DNA of 17,697 nt. Source: DATHWB01 sp046565785 (lineage in GTDB: Bacteria > Actinomycetota > Acidimicrobiia > Spongiisociales > ZC4RG35). The stretch is taken from contig JBKHXZ010000204.1 of NCBI GenBank assembly GCA_046565785.1, forward strand, positions 1 to 17,697, in the 5' to 3' direction. The number at the start of each line of letters is the position of its first letter. Within the stretch, counting starts at the first letter, position 1. Shown here piece by piece: positions 13,987-17,697 of the stretch. The position numbers were made by a program, and so were the translations under genes. The notes under the pieces were generated by a model. The model had not been told where the DNA came from. It searched no databases and was given only the letters and a program-made list of their open reading frames with translations.

Positions 13987-14709
13987 CGACAGGGTCCGGG
14001 CGATGAGGGCGTGGGTTTTGAGCCGGAGGTCGTCGAGCTCGGTGGGGGAGAGGCCGTCTGTCGAGATGGGCTGGTGGATCACCACCGTGATGTGACTGTT
14101 CCCTCGGATCCACGGGCTATGTGGCTTCCACGCCTCCCACGTCCCGTGGATCGCCACCGGCAGGATGGGCATGTTGGCGGCGGCCGCCATGGCGAACGCC
14201 CCCTTCTTGAACGCCTGCAACTCCCCGTGATACGACCGGGTTCCCTCCGGATAGATGATGAGCGAATGCCCCCGTTCGATCACCGGCTTGGACTGGCGGT
14301 TGACCGAGGCGATAGCCGCCGCTCGTCCGCTCCGGTCGACTTCGACGATCCCCACCGCCCGCATCGCCTGGGCGAGGATCGGAATCGAGAACAGTTCCTT
14401 CTTGGCCAGATACCGGATCGGTAGCGGCACCGCGGCGAAACCCGCCATGATGTCCAGGTTCGACACGTGATTGGCGATCACCACGTAGGACCGGGACGGG
14501 TCGACGTGTTCGGCACCTTGCACTTCCAGGGTGCATTTGGCTGCCCGTAGCCACCGTTGCGCCCACCACTGGATGATCCGTTCGATCCGCGGGTCGGTCG
14601 GGTTGCGTGCGGCCAGGAACCAGGCGGCCAGCCCGGCGATCAGCGTGGCGTAGACGGCGGTGAACGCCACCAGGATCGTTCGCGGAACATACCGGAGGTT
14701 GGCGAGCAT
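13978..14709 (-). CDS. 1-acyl-sn-glycerol-3-phosphate acyltransferase (PlsC-like)
   Basis: A 243-residue membrane-bound acyltransferase. A hydrophobic segment (about residues 11-35) anchors it. The catalytic motif is NHVSNLD with H81 and D86 (HX4D). Substrate-binding blocks include YLAKKELFSIPIL and YPEGTRS (EGTR at 155-158), with an ILPVAIHGTWEAW block after. The family transfers acyl chains to lysophosphatidate in phospholipid synthesis; other acyl acceptors are possible because lipid acyltransferases share these motifs. The ATG at 14709 is chosen over a GTG at 14736 because a TAGCCT box lies ten bases before it and the longer form would leave only 27 bp for two divergent promoters. The stop codon lies in the terminator shared with imuB. 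The gene is divergent from the folate cyclo-ligase. Confidence 0.93.
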   Translation of the reverse strand: MLANLRYVPRTILVAFTAVYATLIAGLAAWFLAARNPTDPRIERIIQWWAQRWLRAAKCTLEVQGAEHVDPSRSYVVIANHVSNLDIMAGFAAVPLPIRYLAKKELFSIPILAQAMRAVGIVEVDRSGRAAAIASVNRQSKPVIERGHSLIIYPEGTRSYHGELQAFKKGAFAMAAAANMPILPVAIHGTWEAWKPHSPWIRGNSHITVVIHQPISTDGLSPTELDDLRLKTHALIARTLSAF

Positions 14710-14751
14710 GACCGCCCGCAGGCTACCGACCGGCACCGCCCCCGGCCCGGA

Positions 14752-14757
14752 TACCCT
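14752..14757 (+). promoter_or_regulatory. Candidate leaderless -10 box of the cyclo-ligase gene
   Basis: TACCCT followed by six bases and ATG 14764. The hexamer is the same as that before ettA, and the spacing is the same. The region holds no Shine-Dalgarno sequence, which agrees with a leaderless transcript. Confidence 0.6.
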
Positions 14758-14763
14758 CGGCGC

Positions 14764-15294
14764 ATGGACAAGGCCTCAGTCCGGGCGGCACTCCGGAATC
14801 GACCACCGGTCACCTCCGACGAGTCGGCCGCCGTCACCCACCATCTGAGGCTTTGGTTGGCCGATCAGCCACCTTCCAAAGTCCTGATCTTTCTGCCGAT
14901 GCCTGGCGAGGTGGATGTCACCGGCGTCGTCGACGAGCGCCACGACTGGTACACCACGAGGACGCCTGGTGGTCGCAACCCGCTCACCGTTCACCCGTAC
15001 GACGCTCCCCGGGAGACGCACCGTTTCGGGTATGAGCATCCGGTGGCTCACGCCCCGCGGCTCGAACCTTCCGAACTCGACATCGTGCTCACCCCCTCGC
15101 TGTCTTTCGCCCGTACCGGCGACCGGATCGGCTGGGGGATGGGTTATTACGACGGCCTCTTCGCCGCCGCCGGAGACGTCATCGCGGTGGGGATCACGCT
15201 GGAACGTCTGTTGGTCGACGACCTGCCCACCGAATGCCACGACCGTCGGATGGACTGGCTGGCGACCGACCGCGGCGTCTACCGCCCTGCCTGA
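14764..15294 (+). CDS. 5-formyltetrahydrofolate cyclo-ligase (MTHFS/YgfA family)
   Basis: A 176-residue cytosolic enzyme, somewhat shorter than typical members (about 180-200). It converts 5-formyltetrahydrofolate plus ATP to 5,10-methenyltetrahydrofolate, returning the storage form to one-carbon metabolism. The signature is RIGWGMGYYDGLF (GYYD at 127-130) with preceding LDIVLTPSLSFARTGDR. The early strand VLIFLPMPGEVDV and the end ECHDRRMDWLATDRGVY also fit the family. The N-terminus (MDKASVRAALRNR) keeps the Lys and Arg expected for phosphate binding. ATG 14764 is used because it opens the family N-terminus and directly follows a TACCCT-N6 promoter; the frame is open further upstream only by chance. 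It is convergent with the SGNH hydrolase gene and probably monocistronic. Confidence 0.92.
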   Translation: MDKASVRAALRNRPPVTSDESAAVTHHLRLWLADQPPSKVLIFLPMPGEVDVTGVVDERHDWYTTRTPGGRNPLTVHPYDAPRETHRFGYEHPVAHAPRLEPSELDIVLTPSLSFARTGDRIGWGMGYYDGLFAAAGDVIAVGITLERLLVDDLPTECHDRRMDWLATDRGVYRPA

Positions 15295-15461
15295 CTTATC
15301 GGATTAGGGGAGGTCTGCTCCCCCTTCCTGTCCCCTACTGCGGACCCAGGCACACATGTCCGCTTCAGGCGGGCCTGAGGGAGGTCGAGCCATCAAGTCG
15401 GACGATGCGGTTCGGCGTGACCAGCGACCGTCAGGCAAGCAGGCCGATCCTCTCTGACCGA
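15295..15461. other. Convergent intergenic region with small hairpins
   Basis: This stretch separates the cyclo-ligase from the leftward hydrolase. GGGGAG-GTCTG-CTCCCC (15307-15323) is a weak terminator-like stem without a T-run. TCAGGC-GG-GCCTGA (15365-15378) is a perfect small palindrome. I see no gene, RNA or mobile-element end in it. Confidence 0.4.
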
Positions 15462-16196
15462 TCACCCCGAACGTGCCATCAACACCGGGGCGAGCAGTTC
15501 GTAGGCCACCTCTGCCCACACCCGGTGGCCTTCGGCGTTGGGATGAAATAGGTCTGGTGAGAAGATGGCGGGGTCTCGGAACCGTTGCACCGCCCACGCC
15601 CATTGGTCGGCGACGAGTACGCCGTGGCGTTTGGCTATACGCCGGTGGACGGCGTTCATCGCCTTTCCACGCCGTCGGGCGGCGGCTGCCAGCAGCGGAG
15701 GAAGCCTTGGGACCGTCCCCATGTCGCCCACTCCGCTCAACGCCACGACGGGCACTTCGGCCGCCAGCCGTTCCACCAGCGTGTCCAGTGCGGCTTCGAA
15801 TGCTGACACCCTGACGCCGCGCAGCGCGTCGTTTCCTCCTACCGATACGACCGCCAGATCGCCTCCCACCTCCAGCGCCGGTTCGAGTTGGTCCCGAAAG
15901 AGGTCCGAGGCCTTGGAACCTCCCACTGCGAACGACTTCACCTCCACCCGGTATCCGTCGTCGCCGAGACGGCGGGCCAGGACCCGCACCCAGACATCTG
16001 CGGGGTCTTCCAAACCTGAGCCGGTGCAACTGGAGTCACCCAACACCAGCATCCGTAACGGAACGCCGTCTTCCGGGCCTTCGAATCCGCTGGGGTCGAG
16101 GTCGGCGAATGAGGGGAGTGGTCGCCACACCGCCCACGCCACCTGGCCGAGGACCACGGCTGCGCCGGCTCCCAGCACCCGCGCCGCCGGTCTCAT
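15462..16196 (-). CDS. SGNH/GDSL-family hydrolase, membrane-anchored
   Basis: A 244-residue hydrolase with an N-terminal signal anchor (about residues 5-25). The SGNH blocks are complete. Block I VLGDSSCTGSG has nucleophile S55, block II FAVGGSKASD has the oxyanion glycine at about 92, block III VSVGGNDALRG has N122, and block V DLFHPNAEGH has D215 and H218. It should deacylate or de-esterify a lipid, polysaccharide or peptidoglycan substrate outside the membrane; the substrate is unknown. Its ATG overlaps the TGA stop codon of the upstream protease gene (ATGA), so it is the second gene of a translationally coupled pair. A joint envelope role of a secreted protease and esterase is inference. 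The 3' end is convergent with the cyclo-ligase gene. Confidence 0.93.
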   Translation of the reverse strand: MRPAARVLGAGAAVVLGQVAWAVWRPLPSFADLDPSGFEGPEDGVPLRMLVLGDSSCTGSGLEDPADVWVRVLARRLGDDGYRVEVKSFAVGGSKASDLFRDQLEPALEVGGDLAVVSVGGNDALRGVRVSAFEAALDTLVERLAAEVPVVALSGVGDMGTVPRLPPLLAAAARRRGKAMNAVHRRIAKRHGVLVADQWAWAVQRFRDPAIFSPDLFHPNAEGHRVWAEVAYELLAPVLMARSG

Positions 16197-17536
16197 CCCC
16201 GACCCTCCGCGACGCTGACGATGTAGCCGCCTGGTCCGAACCCGGTCTCGTCGAAGACCGCGACCGAATAGGTGGTGGTTTCGGGTGCGGTGAAGATCAC
16301 CCGGGCGTCGTAGCCGATCACCCCGCCTCCGCTGTCGCTGTCGCTGGCGAATGCCGACGTGTTGGCCGGGTCGAGGAGGTCGACGAGAAGGGCAGCGTCG
16401 ATATTCACCGAGGACACGGTGATGGTGACGGTCTGGCCGGCGGTCAGGTCGAGCCGGAACCAGTCGAGGTCGCCCGGATAGTCACCGTTGCCGGCCAGCG
16501 GGCTACCGACGCTGAGAGCCTTGCCATGGTCGGGGTCGGCCCATTGACGGGTGTCCACACCGGACACGGTGACCGTATCCAGCGGCTCGGTTTCGGGATA
16601 GACGACGACGAAGTAGGGGCCGTCGAGGATCAGGTCGGCTTCGAGGAGGGCGAAGGTGTCGGGGGTGTCGGTGGCGGCTTCGACGTAGCCGTCTGGTCCG
16701 ACCAGGTCGGCGTTGAACACGGCGGAGGCGTTGAGTTCGATGCTCACGGCATCCCCGGCGCGGCCATCGAAGACGAACACGGTCTCGTCGAGGATATGCG
16801 GCACGGACAATTGGGTGGATGGGCCCCCCGACAGTGCCCGCATCGAGCGGTCACCCAGCCCGTAGCGGTCGATTCCCGACCGGATCTCGCCGAGCCGGGT
16901 CTGAAGGTCGGCGGCAGACAGGGCGAGCGCGAAGCCTTCGCCGACGCTCAGTCCGGAGATTCCGATCACCTCGCCCCGGTCGTCGACCAGTGCCCCGCCC
17001 GACTGTCCGCCGGAGATAAGGGCGTCGGATTGGATGAACGTCATCCCGCCCAGTTCCCAGGTGCGGGTGCGGGACACGATGCCCGCTGTGATGGCGGGTG
17101 CTGCGGTTCCCGGGTCGTCTGCCGGATAGCCCACCAGGTAGACGGGCTCGCCGGGCTGGCGGTCGGTCGTGTCGAGGACGACCGGTGCCGGCAGACCGGA
17201 CAGGCCGGAAGCGTCGAGTACGGCGAGGTCGGCCATCCAGTCGTATCCGACCACCTCGACCAGTCCACCGACCCCGTTGGGAAAGCTGACCGTCACCTGC
17301 TCGGCGGGCCACACGACGTGGGCGTTGGTGACGAGGGTGGAGGCGTCGACCAGCACCGCACTCCCAGACCCGATCGGTGTTTCGACGAAGGCGAGCGACG
17401 GGCTGACCAGGGCATAGATGTCGGCCGCCCCCAGCGTGGTGGTCGTCGGGGTCGTGGTTGTCGTTGTCGAGGTGTCGGCGACGGGATTCTGCGAACACGC
17501 CGCCAGGACCAGGAGGAGAGGGACGAACCGTCGCAC
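16193..17536 (-). CDS. Trypsin-like serine protease lipoprotein with C-terminal PPC-type domains
   Basis: A 447-residue surface protease. The signal has lipobox LAAC with C14, followed by a Thr-rich stalk (about 23-35). The protease domain (about 40-225) has H73 (LVTNAHVVWP), D103 (MADLAVLD) and S179 (SGGQSGGALVDDRG), so it should be active and resembles the HtrA-like S1 group; there is no PDZ domain. Two beta domains follow at about 242-318 and 342-443, the second with DWFRLDLTAGQTVTITVSS and FTAPETTTYSVAVFD, typical of PPC (pre-peptidase C-terminal) domains. The GTG at 17536 is chosen because it opens the lipoprotein signal and a TATCCT box precedes it by six bases; in-frame codons upstream would bury the signal peptide. 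It is the first gene of the pair with the SGNH hydrolase. A role in envelope quality control or processing is inference. Confidence 0.9.
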   Translation of the reverse strand: MRRFVPLLLVLAACSQNPVADTSTTTTTTPTTTTLGAADIYALVSPSLAFVETPIGSGSAVLVDASTLVTNAHVVWPAEQVTVSFPNGVGGLVEVVGYDWMADLAVLDASGLSGLPAPVVLDTTDRQPGEPVYLVGYPADDPGTAAPAITAGIVSRTRTWELGGMTFIQSDALISGGQSGGALVDDRGEVIGISGLSVGEGFALALSAADLQTRLGEIRSGIDRYGLGDRSMRALSGGPSTQLSVPHILDETVFVFDGRAGDAVSIELNASAVFNADLVGPDGYVEAATDTPDTFALLEADLILDGPYFVVVYPETEPLDTVTVSGVDTRQWADPDHGKALSVGSPLAGNGDYPGDLDWFRLDLTAGQTVTITVSSVNIDAALLVDLLDPANTSAFASDSDSGGGVIGYDARVIFTAPETTTYSVAVFDETGFGPGGYIVSVAEGRG

Positions 17537-17542
17537 CGGGCG

Positions 17543-17548
17543 AGGATA
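17543..17548 (-). promoter_or_regulatory. Candidate leaderless -10 box of the protease operon
   Basis: TATCCT on the minus strand, six bases, then the GTG at 17536. This is the fifth TANNNT-N6-start element of the window and decides the start codon. From here to the right edge (17549-17697) I see no gene. Confidence 0.6.
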
Positions 17549-17697
17549 TCGGTGCGGGGTTCGACAAAAGGAACCGCCCCCGTCATTCCCCCGTGAAGTC
17601 TGGAGGGACTCGGGAGGCGGAACGACGAGGGCAGTTGGGCGAAACCTAATGAGGTCGCACCGTTGTGCCATGGGCCGGTGGACCCCATCCGCGGACT

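Noticed and set aside
13052..14113. A 353-codon minus-strand frame across imuB and the terminator.
   Set aside because: It is a shadow of imuB and crosses a convergent terminator; no recognisable domain.
15295..15461. A degenerate mobile-element end or small RNA in the convergent gap.
   Set aside because: Only short palindromes are visible, without direct repeats, transposase remains or a promoter-terminator pair.
16109..17596. A 495-codon frame antisense to the protease and part of the hydrolase.
   Set aside because: The translation is Gly/Val/Asp/His-rich without domains, and both strands cannot carry these constraints; the minus-strand genes have intact catalytic motifs.

Overview
The window is GC-rich, gene-dense DNA with strong actinobacterial features. 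These are a perfect actinobacterial-type LexA box ahead of an ImuA/ImuB mutasome pair, five transcription starts that look leaderless (TANNNT, six bases, then the start codon), many GTG starts and an ECF-sigma-centred membrane locus. The gene set would suit a member of Actinomycetota, perhaps Acidimicrobiia, but that placement is inference from style and not from a marker gene. I see no rRNA, tRNA, CRISPR array, insertion sequence or phage gene.

Layout. 1-3788 is a leftward block: RNase HI fused to a SLOG domain, a six-helix membrane protein, a BadH-like short-chain dehydrogenase, and the start of the ABC-F translation factor EttA (cut by the left edge). 3811-5871 runs rightward: an MFS transporter, then a formamidopyrimidine-DNA glycosylase-family enzyme. 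It ends in a 24-bp near-perfect hairpin that serves as a convergent terminator. 5960-10290 is the most interesting part. A secreted repeat protein (leftward) is divergent from an ECF sigma factor, a coupled single-pass membrane protein and a DUF4349 lipoprotein. The secreted protein and the sigma-coupled protein share the same unnamed extracellular module, and all three transcription units carry an AACC-N16/17-CGNNT promoter-like element. This looks like one self-regulated cell-envelope regulon.

10295-10962 is a vapBC toxin-antitoxin pair with a palindromic operator. 11074-11685 is a small membrane protein. 11795-13936 is an SOS-controlled imuA-imuB operon without an adjacent dnaE2. 13978-14709 is a leftward PlsC-type acyltransferase, divergent from a 5-formyltetrahydrofolate cyclo-ligase (14764-15294). 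15462-17536 is a leftward two-gene operon of a lipoprotein trypsin-like protease with PPC-type domains and a translationally coupled SGNH hydrolase.

Most genes are recognisable housekeeping or stress genes. The novelty lies in the ECF/extracellular-module locus, the RNase HI-SLOG fusion, and the regular promoter architecture visible directly in the sequence.
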